In this document: positions 27,601 to 36,399 of the stretch, piece by piece
Layout of the letters: each line of letters starts with the position of its first letter
Position numbering within the stretch: position 1 is the first letter of the stretch
Assembly (NCBI GenBank): GCA_964573725.1
Contig: CAZNLJ010000012.1
Span: forward strand, 1 to 64,000
From: UBA6168 sp964573725
GTDB lineage: Bacteria > Bacteroidota > Bacteroidia > Chitinophagales > Saprospiraceae
Direction of reading: 5' to 3'
DNA length: 64,000 bases
The notes under the pieces: model-generated
Seen by the model: only the letters and a program-made list of their open reading frames with translations
Told to the model about the DNA's origin: nothing
Databases searched by the model: none
Translations under genes and position numbers: made by a program

Positions 27601-29067
27601 ATGAGATATCTAACACTGTGGCTGACCTGGTGGCTGTGGAGTGTTCCCGCCGGCGTGCAGGCCCTCGACGCCAGCATCACCCACGCCACCTTCCAGGGCG
27701 AGGAAGGCGGCTACGTCGAATTGTATTTCCATTTCACCGGCCGTACCGTGACCTTCCTGCCGCAGCCGGACAGCCTGCACCGGTCGGTGCTGCTGGTATC
27801 CGTCCTGTTCCTGCAGGAAGACCGGGTGGTCAAGTTCGACAAGTATCGCCTGAACAGTCCCGCATTCGAATCGGCCTCGGACTTCGTGGACCTGAAACGG
27901 TATGCCCTCGCCAACGGGGACTACGTCCTGGACGTCACCGTCGAGGATGCGGCCGATACCGCCAACGTCTTCACGTTCCGGGAACCTATCACGGTGGACT
28001 ACAGCGGGACGCTGGTCCGTCAGTCCGGCATACAGCTCCTGGCCTCCTGCCAACCGGTGGAGGCCGGCGCGGACCATCCCATGGTCAAGAGCGGTTTTTG
28101 CTTCGAACCGCTGCCGTACCAGTTCCTGTCACACCGGAACGGCCTGCTCATCTTCTATTGCGAACTGTACAACACGGACCGCCAGATCGGGGAGGATTTC
28201 CTGGTGCGTTATTTCATAGACAATGCCGACACCCCCCGCCAGGAGGAAACCCTGTTGACCGGGTACAAGCGCAAATCACCGGAACCCGTCATCCCCTTCC
28301 TGGCCCAGTTGGATGTGCAATCCCTGCCCAGCGGCAATTACAACCTGGTCGTGGAAATCCGGGACCGCACCCAGGTGCTGCTGAGCCGGCAATCCGTATT
28401 TTTCCAGCGCAGCAATCCTTTCCTGGCCCCGGTGGATGCTCCTGCGGCGGACAGCACCGGGGTATTGTCCCGGGAATTCGTCGGCCGCCTGGCCGAACAG
28501 GAACTGGTCTACAGCCTCCGTGCCATCGCCATGCAGGTCGACAAGGAGGACGGAGACCATCTCAATACCCTGATCCGGAACAAACAGCTGGATGCGATGC
28601 GGCTATACCTCTTCAATTACTGGACCCTGCAGAATTCCATCCATCCGGAGGGTGCGTGGAACGCCTATATGGAGGTGGTGCGGAAGATCGACGAAAAATT
28701 CAAGAACGGCTTCCGGTTCGGATTCGAGACCGACCGGGGTTATATCTTCATGAAATACGGGGCTCCCAGCGACGTGGTTTCCGTCGAGACGGAACCCAGC
28801 GCCCCGCCTTACGAAATCTGGTATTACAACCAGTTTCCGCAGACCGGGCAGAACAATGTCCGCTTCCTGTTCTACAACCCTTCCCTGTCGACCAACGGAC
28901 ATGTGCTCCTGCATTCCACCGCCCGCGGGGAAGTGTATAACCCGCGGTGGGAAGTGGAGCTGTACCGGAACGCCCCCAACGAAGGGGCCAGCGGCGATTT
29001 CATCGACAATACCCGGATGCAGGACAACATCGGCCGTCAGGCCCGCCGGCTGTTCGATAATTATTGA
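27601..29067 (+). CDS. GWxTD domain protein (secreted)
   Basis: A 488-residue exported protein. The N-terminal signal peptide covers about residues 1-21 (ending GVQA). The first two thirds are beta-rich and the last 150 residues form the GWxTD domain found in Bacteroidota and a few other phyla, here with the signature altered to GFETD (374-378), followed by RGYIFMKYGAPSDV and a PPYEIWYYNQ segment. No lipobox cysteine is present. The function of the family is unknown; some members occur with surface or gliding genes. It is a single gene with a strong hairpin 74 nt behind its stop. Confidence 0.85.
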   Translation: MRYLTLWLTWWLWSVPAGVQALDASITHATFQGEEGGYVELYFHFTGRTVTFLPQPDSLHRSVLLVSVLFLQEDRVVKFDKYRLNSPAFESASDFVDLKRYALANGDYVLDVTVEDAADTANVFTFREPITVDYSGTLVRQSGIQLLASCQPVEAGADHPMVKSGFCFEPLPYQFLSHRNGLLIFYCELYNTDRQIGEDFLVRYFIDNADTPRQEETLLTGYKRKSPEPVIPFLAQLDVQSLPSGNYNLVVEIRDRTQVLLSRQSVFFQRSNPFLAPVDAPAADSTGVLSREFVGRLAEQELVYSLRAIAMQVDKEDGDHLNTLIRNKQLDAMRLYLFNYWTLQNSIHPEGAWNAYMEVVRKIDEKFKNGFRFGFETDRGYIFMKYGAPSDVVSVETEPSAPPYEIWYYNQFPQTGQNNVRFLFYNPSLSTNGHVLLHSTARGEVYNPRWEVELYRNAPNEGASGDFIDNTRMQDNIGRQARRLFDNY

Positions 29068-29078
29068 GACAAAAGACG

Positions 29079-29179
29079 GCCCGACCGCCCCGCCGCCTCC
29101 AGGCCCCTGGGGTACAGGGAACCATTTTCCGCAAGGGAACGGTTTCCTACGGCACAAGCCGTGGGAAACCCGGTCGGGC
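29079..29179 (+). terminator. Nested hairpin behind the GWxTD gene
   Basis: A 13-bp stem (29141-29153 with 29158-29170, one T-G wobble, loop ACAA) lies inside a second 9-bp stem (29079-29087 with 29171-29179). It begins 12 nt after the GWxTD stop. There is no T run, so it may be a factor-dependent terminator or a 3' stabilising structure. Confidence 0.5.
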
Positions 29180-29322
29180 GGCCAGATTCTTCCCGGACAC
29201 CGTTTCGGTAATTTCGCAATTGGAGGTAACTTAGCGCCCGCGGCATCCGGCTGCCCGAAGCGCCTGCCAGGGCGTCGGCGGATCCCTTCATCGGGAGCCC
29301 CCCGCCGGGCTATGCGGCCGCA

Positions 29323-30069
29323 ATGAAAAGAAAAAATGAAAAAGTGGCAAAAAACCTGGTTATCATACCGACGTACAACGAACGGGAGAACATCACGCGG
29401 ATGATCTCCACCGTACGTGCATTGCCCAGCCCATTCGACATGCTTGTGGTAGACGACGGCTCCCCCGACGGTACGGCCGACCTGGTGGAAGCACACCAGC
29501 GGGAGGAAGCGGACGACAGCTTGCATCTGATGAAGCGGAGCGGGAAGGCAGGCCTGGGCACGGCATACATCGCCGGATTCAAGTGGGCCCTGGAGCGGGA
29601 TTATGCGCATATTTTCGAAATGGACTGCGATTTTTCCCACAATCCCGCGGACCTTCCGCGGCTGTTGGCGGCATTGACCGTCGGCGGGGCCGACGTGGCC
29701 GTCGGGTCCCGGTATGTCCGGGGCGGAAAATGTGTCAACTGGCCCCTGGACAGGAAGGTCCTTTCCTATGGAGCCTCCTGGTATGTCCGCCTGGTGACCG
29801 GCATGTGGGTCAGGGACCCGACGGCCGGCTTCGTAGGATACCGCCGCGAAGTGCTCGAGGCGATAGACCTCGACCGGATCCGGTTCGTCGGCTATGCGTT
29901 CCAGATCGAAATGAAATTCTCCGCCCGGGGGAAGGGATTCCGGATCCGGGAAATTCCCATCACTTTCACGGACCGTATCGAAGGCGTTTCCAAGATGTCG
30001 AAAGGCATCGTCAAGGAGGCTGTCCTCGGGGTGCTGCAGATGAAGTGGCGGCAACTCCGCCACGGGTGA
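29323..30069 (+). CDS. Polyprenol-phosphate mannose synthase-like glycosyltransferase
   Basis: A 248-residue family GT2 enzyme that transfers a sugar (in characterised relatives mannose from GDP-mannose) to a polyprenol phosphate. Motifs are PTYNEREN at 16-23, DDGSPDG at 44-50 and the metal-binding DCD at 101-103, then VAVGSRYVRGG and DPTAGFVGYRR, characteristic of dolichol-phosphate mannose synthases. No C-terminal membrane helices are present, so it is the short, peripheral type. The ATG at 29323 starts a lysine-rich N-terminus just ahead of the conserved strand. The sugar donor is not certain. Confidence 0.93.
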   Translation: MKRKNEKVAKNLVIIPTYNERENITRMISTVRALPSPFDMLVVDDGSPDGTADLVEAHQREEADDSLHLMKRSGKAGLGTAYIAGFKWALERDYAHIFEMDCDFSHNPADLPRLLAALTVGGADVAVGSRYVRGGKCVNWPLDRKVLSYGASWYVRLVTGMWVRDPTAGFVGYRREVLEAIDLDRIRFVGYAFQIEMKFSARGKGFRIREIPITFTDRIEGVSKMSKGIVKEAVLGVLQMKWRQLRHG

Positions 30070-30267
30070 ATCAGGTGTCCGTGCCGGGCCGCCATCCCCG
30101 GCGCCGCTCCCACCCCGGCGGGAAAAACCTGATCCGCCGATCGGTGCGTCGACGTAACCTGTCGCGTTGACACCCCTTCCGTGCCGGAAGGCACCATCCG
30201 TTTCCATGTCGACCTAACAAACTGTAAACGAGGAAAAAAAGGATATGCTCCCGATTTTCCTCCCGCT

Positions 30268-30345
30268 GCCCCGTTTTTATGGCCGAACGGGGCCCGGCGG
30301 CGGCATGATATCCGGCGGAGCAAGCGCGCCGAAGTCCGGATATCA
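30268..30345. repeat. Two hairpins in the gap upstream of mraZ
   Basis: An 8-bp stem (GCCCCGTT 30268-30275 with its complement 30286-30293) is followed by a 10-bp perfect inverted repeat (TGATATCCGG 30306-30315 with 30336-30345, 20-nt spacer). They may end the glycosyltransferase transcript or bind a regulator of the dcw promoter. The remainder of 30070-30436 shows no gene. Confidence 0.45.
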
Positions 30346-30436
30346 GCAAAAAACTTAAAGTGTTTTCACTTATATTATGACAAATTGCATGCAAAGCAGG
30401 CAAAGCGGGGATGTGGAAAAAAATTTTGACCGAAAA

Positions 30437-30460
30437 GTGGGGAAAAGTGGGGAATTGTGG
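30437..30460 (+). promoter_or_regulatory. MraZ operator (three GTGG boxes, 10-bp spacing)
   Basis: GTGG occurs at 30437-30440, 30447-30450 and 30457-30460, exactly one helical turn apart, directly in front of the mraZ promoter element. This matches the repeat pattern bound by MraZ in bacteria where it has been studied, so autoregulation of the dcw cluster is likely. Confidence 0.8.
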
Positions 30461-30471
30461 CGGGAAGTAGC

Positions 30472-30479
30472 TATTTTTG
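30472..30479 (+). promoter_or_regulatory. Bacteroidota -7 promoter element for the dcw cluster
   Basis: TATTTTTG matches TAnnTTTG exactly, 26 nt upstream of the mraZ ATG and 11 nt downstream of the last GTGG box. The MraZ boxes therefore overlap the place where the -33 contact would be, which fits control of initiation. Confidence 0.6.
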
Positions 30480-30505
30480 AATCATAAATTTCAAAATATG
30501 GCAAA

Positions 30506-30961
30506 ATGATCCAACTCCTCGGGGAATATCCATGTAAAGTAGACCCTAAGGGAAGGCTTCGGCTTCCATCCGGGCTGCTGGACCAGTTGCCCGTGGAGGA
30601 GCAGGACCAGTTTGTTGTCAACCGGGGTTTGGAGAGATGCCTGATGTTATACCCCAAGCGTGTGTGGGACGAGCGGTCTGCGCTCGTCAACGAGTTGAAT
30701 GATTTCGACACCCAGGCGCGGTTGTTCAAGCGGGCATTTTACCGGGGGGCTACGCCGCTGAAGCGGGACGGGTCGGACCGGTTGAACCTGCCGAACCAAT
30801 TGCTGGAGTGGGCCGGGATCGGCGAAGGGGAAGTGGTATTGGCGGCGGTGAACGACAAGATAGAGATTTGGGCCGCCGCAGCGTACGAGGCACAAATGGA
30901 GGAGGAACTGGATATGGCGCAGTTGGCGCAATCGGTCATGGGCAACAAGCAGGTGCCATGA
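30506..30961 (+). CDS. mraZ: Transcriptional regulator MraZ
   Basis: A 151-residue DNA-binding protein with two SpoVT/AbrB-like half-domains: GEYPCKVDPKGRLRLPSGLL near the N-terminus and GATPLKRDGSDRLNLPNQLL in the second half. MraZ forms a ring and binds repeated GTGG boxes in its own promoter, regulating the division and cell-wall cluster it heads. Three such boxes lie just upstream. Its TGA overlaps the ATG of rsmH (ATGA at 30958-30961). Confidence 0.96.
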   Translation: MIQLLGEYPCKVDPKGRLRLPSGLLDQLPVEEQDQFVVNRGLERCLMLYPKRVWDERSALVNELNDFDTQARLFKRAFYRGATPLKRDGSDRLNLPNQLLEWAGIGEGEVVLAAVNDKIEIWAAAAYEAQMEEELDMAQLAQSVMGNKQVP

Positions 30962-31914
30962 CGGGCGGCTCCTACCACGAGCCGGTCCTGGCACGGGAGA
31001 GCGTCGAATTGTTGCTGACGGACCGGGACGGAACCTATGTGGATGCGACCTTCGGGGGTGGCGGGCACAGTGCCCTGGTCCTGGAGGCGTTGGCGGACCG
31101 GGGCAGGTTGGTGGCATTCGACCAGGACGACGAGGTGCTGGGGCATTTGCCGACCGATCCCAGGTTCACCTTCCACCAGCATAACTTCCGGTACCTGCGA
31201 CAGTTCCTCCGGCTGGACGGGATTACGCAGGTCGACGGGATATTGGCTGACCTGGGGGTTTCCTCCCATCAGCTCGACAGGCCGGAACGCGGGTTTTCCC
31301 ATCGTTTCGACGAAGTGTTGGACATGCGGATGAACCGGCAGCTCGAACGGACGGCCGCCGATGTGCTCAACGGAACGCCTGCCGGAGAATTGCAGGAACT
31401 GTTCAGCCGGTACGGGGAAGTCCGAAACGCCCGTTCCCTGGCGGAACGGGTCGTACAGGAACGGGCGGCGCGACCGATACGGACGACGGGCGATTTGCTG
31501 CAGGTGGCCGCCCCGCTGGTCCGGGGGCAACGGAACCGGTACCTTTCGCAGGTCTTCCAGGCCTTGCGCATCGTTGTCAACGACGAGATGGGCGCCTTGG
31601 CGGAATTCCTCTCCGACGCCGGTGCCTTGCTTCGGCCCGGCGGCCGGTTGGTGGTCATCTCCTATCATTCCCTGGAGGACCGCATGGTGAAGCATTTCCT
31701 GAAGACGGGCAATGCCGAGGGTAAGGTGGTCAAGGATTTCTACGGGCAGATCGAACGGCCTTTCCACCTGCTCACCAAGGGTGCCGTCACGCCCTCCGAA
31801 GCGGAGCTGAAACGGAATCCGAGAGCCCGGAGCGCCCGGTTGCGGGCAGGGGAGAAAATCCTCCCGGGGCCGGGAAAGACCGGTCCGGTCGCCGGCGACG
31901 GGCCAAATACTTGA
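30958..31914 (+). CDS. rsmH: 16S rRNA (cytosine1402-N4)-methyltransferase
   Basis: A 318-residue SAM-dependent methyltransferase (formerly MraW) that modifies C1402 of 16S rRNA in the decoding centre. The SAM-binding motif DATFGGGGHS is at 29-38; LADLGVSSHQLD, FQALRIVVNDEM and ISYHSLEDR follow in family order, and a basic C-terminus (RNPRARSARLRAGEK) ends the core. Translation is coupled to mraZ by the four-base overlap, which fixes the start. Confidence 0.97.
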   Translation: MTGGSYHEPVLARESVELLLTDRDGTYVDATFGGGGHSALVLEALADRGRLVAFDQDDEVLGHLPTDPRFTFHQHNFRYLRQFLRLDGITQVDGILADLGVSSHQLDRPERGFSHRFDEVLDMRMNRQLERTAADVLNGTPAGELQELFSRYGEVRNARSLAERVVQERAARPIRTTGDLLQVAAPLVRGQRNRYLSQVFQALRIVVNDEMGALAEFLSDAGALLRPGGRLVVISYHSLEDRMVKHFLKTGNAEGKVVKDFYGQIERPFHLLTKGAVTPSEAELKRNPRARSARLRAGEKILPGPGKTGPVAGDGPNT

Positions 31915-31920
31915 GGGACT

Positions 31921-32241
31921 ATGGCGGAACGGAAGAAGAAAATGGCGAATTACATGGAATTGGGCACCATGGGGGCATCCCTGGTACTCAAGAACCTGCC
32001 TTTCGTCTTCTTCCTGGGCTTCCTGGCGGTGGTTTATATCGCGAACGCCCATTACGCCGAGAAACAGGTCCGGGAGATACAGGCGCTGCAGCAGGAGGTC
32101 AAGGAACTCAAACGGCAGTACAATGCGTTGAAGTCCGAGACGATGTTCCGCAGCCGGCTCGCGGAAGTAGGGGAGGGCGTGGAGTCGCTGGGCCTGTACA
32201 AGACCAGCGGCCGGGTGAAGAGGATCGTGGTGGACGATTGA
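31921..32241 (+). CDS. ftsL: FtsL-like division protein
   Basis: A 106-residue bitopic membrane protein. A short basic cytoplasmic N-terminus is followed by one transmembrane helix (about 25-45, LPFVFFLGFLAVVYIANA) and a periplasmic coiled coil (about 47-75). In the divisome FtsL pairs with FtsB through the coiled coil and helps activate FtsW-FtsI. The sequence itself diverges strongly between phyla; the call rests on topology and on the slot between rsmH and ftsI. It starts 6 nt after rsmH. Confidence 0.85.
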   Translation: MAERKKKMANYMELGTMGASLVLKNLPFVFFLGFLAVVYIANAHYAEKQVREIQALQQEVKELKRQYNALKSETMFRSRLAEVGEGVESLGLYKTSGRVKRIVVDD

Positions 32242-32317
32242 AGCGGGGGCTTCCGGTACCGGTCCGGTCCGCATCGGCCGGCATACCGCGGGGCGTCCCC
32301 GATACCATAGGAATGAA

Positions 32318-34471
32318 ATGGCTTTCAACGTAAAGAACGAAGTACTGGTCCGTGTTTATATCGTGTTGGCCGTCATCTTGTTGGCTGCCTTCGCCATCTT
32401 TGCCAGGACCCTTCGGATCAGCGTGTTGGAAGGAGAGAAATGGAGGGAGCGGGGCGTGGAGTTGTATGTGAAGGAAGTCCCCATGGAAGCGGAGCGCGGC
32501 AATATCCTCACCGAGGACGGCAGCATGCTCGCGACTTCGATCCCGTTCTTTGACATTGCATTCGACCCGAACAGTTCCGCCATCGATACGGCGGAATGGA
32601 CGGCCCAGCTGGACAGTCTCGCCTGGTGCCTTTCCACCTACGTGCTGCCGGAATATACGCCGGGCGGCATGCGGGATTACCTGGTCCGCCAGAAAAAGGA
32701 AGGGAAACGCTACGTCGTCATCAAGAAGGATGCGACCATGGCGGAGAAGGACCGGATCGTTTCCTTCCCCTTGTTCCGCCTGGGGCAGTTCCGCGGCGGG
32801 CTGATCGTCCGCCAGAAATACAACCGCGAATTCCCGTTCCGGATGTTGGCACGCCGGACGCTCGGCTACGTGAACGGCGATTCCATCCAGGTGGGCCTGG
32901 AAGGTGCCTTTGACCAGGTCCTCCGCGGGGAGGACGGTACCCAGCTGATGTACAAGGTCGGCGGGGGGATGTGGATCCCGCTGGAAAACCTGGCGACCAT
33001 CCAGCCCAAGGCCGGTCTCGACCTGGTGACGACCCTGGATGTCAACCTGCAGGAAATCGTCGAAAGCGCCCTGTCCAAGGCCGTCGTCCGGCATCAGGCG
33101 AAATACGGGACTGCCGTGCTGATGGAGGTCCGCACCGGTGCCATCCGGGCCATCGCCAACCTGGGCTGGACGCGGCAGGGGAAGCTCATGGAAACCTTCA
33201 ACTACGCCGTCGGCGCAGCTACGGAACCCGGCTCCACCTTCAAACTCGCCGCCATGCTGGCCTTGCTGGAGGATGGTCATGTGGAGCCGGAGGACAGCAT
33301 CGACCTGGAACAGGGACGCACCCTTTTCTTCGATGCGGAAATGCAGGACGCCTATCCGCATACCTTGAACAAGGTGCCGGTCATGCGGGCTTTCGGCATG
33401 TCTTCCAACGTCGGCATCTCCCGGCTGGTGCAACGCCACTACGGGGACCGCAACGATGCGGATGCCTTCCTGGACCGGCTTCGGGATTTCTACCTGGACC
33501 TTCCGGTCGACATCGGCATCAGCGGGGAACCCGAGCCTTTCTTCAAGCGCCCCTACAGCGCAGAGGACCAATGGAGCGGAACCACCCTCCCGTGGATGGC
33601 CACCGGCTACGAACTGACCATCACCCCCTTGCAGCTCCTGGCGTTCTACAATGCCATCGCGAACGAGGGTGAATATGTCAAACCCTTTCTGGTAAAGGAG
33701 TTACAACAATATGGCGAAACTGTCCGCCGCTTTCCGGTCACGGAGGTCAAAGGCAGGGTCGCTTCCCGGGATGCCATCCGGAGCGTACGCCGGATGTTGG
33801 AAAGTGTGGTGGACAGCACCTGGGGGACGGCCCACTTCCTGCAATCCGACCAATACCGCTTCGCAGGAAAGACCGGAACGACCCAATTGGGTTACCAAAG
33901 ATTGGAAACCAAGACTTCCGTCAAAGGATACCAGGCGTCCTTCGCAGGTTATTTTCCGGCTGAAAATCCGGTGTATTCCTGCATCGTCCTGATCAGTGAA
34001 CCGCAAACCGCCGGTTATTACGGCGGTCAGGTGGCCCTGCCCGTCTTCCGGGAAATAGCGGACAAGGCCATCGCCACCCGGCTGGAATTGTACCCGGTCG
34101 TCAATATCCCGGCGGACGACCGGCCGGAAGGCCGTCCGGCCGCCGCCGCCCTGCCGAATTACGACGCCGGTTACCTACCGGATATCCGGCAGGTGCTCCG
34201 TCGCCTCGATATGGACCCGGTCGACCGAAGTGAAGGGGACTGGGGTGTACTCCGGACGGCAGCGCCGGATACCCTGAAAATACTCAAGAGAAATTCTTCC
34301 CCCAACCAGGTGCCGAATGTCATCGGCATGGGTTTACGGGATGCATTGTACCTGCTGGAAAACAAAGGCTTGAAGGTGAAAATCAACGGTACCTATGGCA
34401 AGGTGCTGCGCCAGTCCGTCCGACCCGGCACGCGCGCCGCCAGACAAACCGTTGTCATATATCTGGGTTAA
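32318..34471 (+). CDS. ftsI: Septal peptidoglycan transpeptidase with PASTA domain (FtsI/PBP3)
   Basis: A 717-residue class B penicillin-binding protein. One N-terminal transmembrane helix (about 14-34) precedes the dimerisation domain and the transpeptidase domain, where the active-site Ser306 is in GSTFK (S-x-x-K 306-309), SSN is at 362-364 and KTGT starts at Lys518. A single PASTA domain closes the protein (VPNVIGMGLRDALYLLENKG onwards, about 660-717), as is common for FtsI in Bacteroidota. It crosslinks septal peptidoglycan in the periplasm together with FtsW, encoded in the same cluster. Confidence 0.96.
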   Translation: MAFNVKNEVLVRVYIVLAVILLAAFAIFARTLRISVLEGEKWRERGVELYVKEVPMEAERGNILTEDGSMLATSIPFFDIAFDPNSSAIDTAEWTAQLDSLAWCLSTYVLPEYTPGGMRDYLVRQKKEGKRYVVIKKDATMAEKDRIVSFPLFRLGQFRGGLIVRQKYNREFPFRMLARRTLGYVNGDSIQVGLEGAFDQVLRGEDGTQLMYKVGGGMWIPLENLATIQPKAGLDLVTTLDVNLQEIVESALSKAVVRHQAKYGTAVLMEVRTGAIRAIANLGWTRQGKLMETFNYAVGAATEPGSTFKLAAMLALLEDGHVEPEDSIDLEQGRTLFFDAEMQDAYPHTLNKVPVMRAFGMSSNVGISRLVQRHYGDRNDADAFLDRLRDFYLDLPVDIGISGEPEPFFKRPYSAEDQWSGTTLPWMATGYELTITPLQLLAFYNAIANEGEYVKPFLVKELQQYGETVRRFPVTEVKGRVASRDAIRSVRRMLESVVDSTWGTAHFLQSDQYRFAGKTGTTQLGYQRLETKTSVKGYQASFAGYFPAENPVYSCIVLISEPQTAGYYGGQVALPVFREIADKAIATRLELYPVVNIPADDRPEGRPAAAALPNYDAGYLPDIRQVLRRLDMDPVDRSEGDWGVLRTAAPDTLKILKRNSSPNQVPNVIGMGLRDALYLLENKGLKVKINGTYGKVLRQSVRPGTRAARQTVVIYLG

Positions 34472-34539
34472 CTGCACAACCGTCCCGATGCCATCCGACC
34501 TGGTCGGATCGGGTCGACGGACAACAAGTTCGAGAGGCC

Positions 34540-36012
34540 GTGAAGAAACTGAGTGCCTTGCTGGAAGGTATCGATGTCCTGGATATCCGGGGCCCGGTAA
34601 ATCCGGATGTGGGTTCCGTGACATTGGACAGCAGGTCTGTCCTGCCCGGTGGCTTGTTCGCCGCCTTGCGCGGAACCTCCGCGGACGGGCACCATTTCAT
34701 CGGCCAAGCGGTTGCCAATGGAGCCCGCGTCGTCCTTTGTGAGGAAATTCCGGCTGTCCCGGACCCCGATTGCACCTATGTATCGGTCGCCGACGGTCCG
34801 GCGGCCTTCGGCCGACTGGCCGCCGCGTTCCACGGCCACCCTTCCCGGGAATTGAAACTGGTCGGGGTGACCGGAACAAACGGAAAGACCACAACCGCCA
34901 CGCTTCTCTACGAACTCTTTCTATCGCTGGGCTACAAGGTAGGCCTGCTCTCGACAATCGAAAACAAAGTCAACCGATATACCATATCCTCCACCCACAC
35001 CACCCCAGACGCAGGAGCCGTCAACTTACTGATACGACAAATGGTGGAGGCAGGCTGCGACTACGCCTTTATGGAGGTGAGTTCCCATGCCGCCGTGCAA
35101 CGGCGTATCGACGGGCTTTGTTTTGCCGGTGGTATTTTCACCAATATCACGCATGAACACCTGGATTATCACAAGACTTTCCAGGCGTACATCCAGGCAA
35201 AAAAGATGTTCTTTGACATGCTGCCCAAAAATGCGTTCGCCCTGGTCAATGGCGATGACAAACGGGGACCGGTCATGCTGCAGAATACCGCGGCACGTAC
35301 CTACTCCTTTGCCTTGCATCGCCCGGCGGACTTCAAGGCGCGCTTGCTGGAGAACAACTTGTCCGGCCTGGTCCTCGATATCGACGGGGAAACGATCCAT
35401 GCCCGTCTGGTCGGTGATTTCAATGCCTACAACCTGCTCGCCGCTTATGCGGCGGCAAGGTTGTTGGGCCAACACAAATCGGAAGTGCTGCCGGTGCTCA
35501 GCGGCCTGAAAGCCGCTGCCGGCCGCTTCGATTGTGTCACGGATCCCTCCGGTCAGGTCATGGCCGTCGTGGATTATGCCCACACGCCGGACGCGCTGGA
35601 AAAAGTTCTCGCCACCCTGCACCGTACCCGTAAAGGAGGCGGCCGGATCCTCACCGTGGTGGGTTGCGGCGGAGACCGCGACCGGTCCAAAAGACCGCTG
35701 ATGGCAAAGGTCGCCGCCGATTACAGCGACCTCGTCCTGCTGACGAGTGACAACCCGCGGTCCGAACCGCCCGAAGCCATCCTCCGGGAAATGGAAGCCG
35801 GCATCCCGCCTTACGCCAGGTCACGCAAGCTGTCCATCCTGCATCGTGCGGAAGCCATCCGGACGGCCTGCCACCTGGCCCGCTCCGGTGACGTCATCCT
35901 CGTCGCCGGCAAAGGCCACGAAAAGTACCAGGAGATCATGGGTGTCCGGCACCCGTTCGACGACATGGTCATTCTTCGGGAAACCCTCGGGGACCGCTCC
36001 CCGGAATCTTGA
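34540..36012 (+). CDS. murE: UDP-MurNAc-tripeptide synthetase, mDAP-adding
   Basis: A 490-residue cytoplasmic Mur ligase that adds meso-diaminopimelate to UDP-MurNAc-L-Ala-D-Glu at the cost of ATP. The P-loop TGTNGKTTT is at 111-119. The amino-acid-selecting motif DNPR is at 404-407, which marks the mDAP type and predicts mDAP-containing peptidoglycan. The start codon is GTG at 34540; no better ATG is available and the conserved N-terminal strand follows directly. A gap of 387 nt separates it from mraY, the longest within this cluster. Confidence 0.96.
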   Translation: MKKLSALLEGIDVLDIRGPVNPDVGSVTLDSRSVLPGGLFAALRGTSADGHHFIGQAVANGARVVLCEEIPAVPDPDCTYVSVADGPAAFGRLAAAFHGHPSRELKLVGVTGTNGKTTTATLLYELFLSLGYKVGLLSTIENKVNRYTISSTHTTPDAGAVNLLIRQMVEAGCDYAFMEVSSHAAVQRRIDGLCFAGGIFTNITHEHLDYHKTFQAYIQAKKMFFDMLPKNAFALVNGDDKRGPVMLQNTAARTYSFALHRPADFKARLLENNLSGLVLDIDGETIHARLVGDFNAYNLLAAYAAARLLGQHKSEVLPVLSGLKAAAGRFDCVTDPSGQVMAVVDYAHTPDALEKVLATLHRTRKGGGRILTVVGCGGDRDRSKRPLMAKVAADYSDLVLLTSDNPRSEPPEAILREMEAGIPPYARSRKLSILHRAEAIRTACHLARSGDVILVAGKGHEKYQEIMGVRHPFDDMVILRETLGDRSPES

Positions 36013-36399
36013 TTAGACACACCATGAGAAAATATAATTTGGAACCTTTTTCAACCTGCTCGCACCACCGGTCGCCGAACGGGTCGGAACCGGTTTCGTT
36101 TCCCGGTGATGCCGTTCGTCGGAAGCGCTGCCATCCCTGCGGGACCGGGCCGCTGCCCGCTGCCGTTCCGCTCCGGTGGTACCGGCCGTCATCCTGACGC
36201 GCCGGTTCCCGGCTGCCGGTCCCGAAGGGTGTCGACCCGCAATCCCCGCCCGTCTCCCGCTTGCCGCCCGCCTGCTTCGGCCCAAGCCGCAGGCAAGGCC
36301 GGCAAATCCCCATTCCCGATCGGTTCCTGGTGTCTCCCCGGCGGAATGTATGTCCAAATCACCCAGGGCCCGCAACCGACAAACGCACAAACATGAACT
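36013..36399 (+). other. 387-nt gap between murE and mraY
   Basis: A break in an otherwise tightly packed cluster, at the place where murF stands in many other phyla. It begins with an AT-rich patch (36005-36055) containing an ATG that opens a 58-codon frame, which soon becomes Arg/Pro-rich and is not convincing. I see no murF remnant, promoter match or strong hairpin. Confidence 0.5.

Noticed and set aside
36009..36197. 62-codon frame after murE
   Set aside because: Begins plausibly (MRKYNLEPFS) but turns into Arg/Pro/Gly-rich sequence at once; no evidence of constraint.
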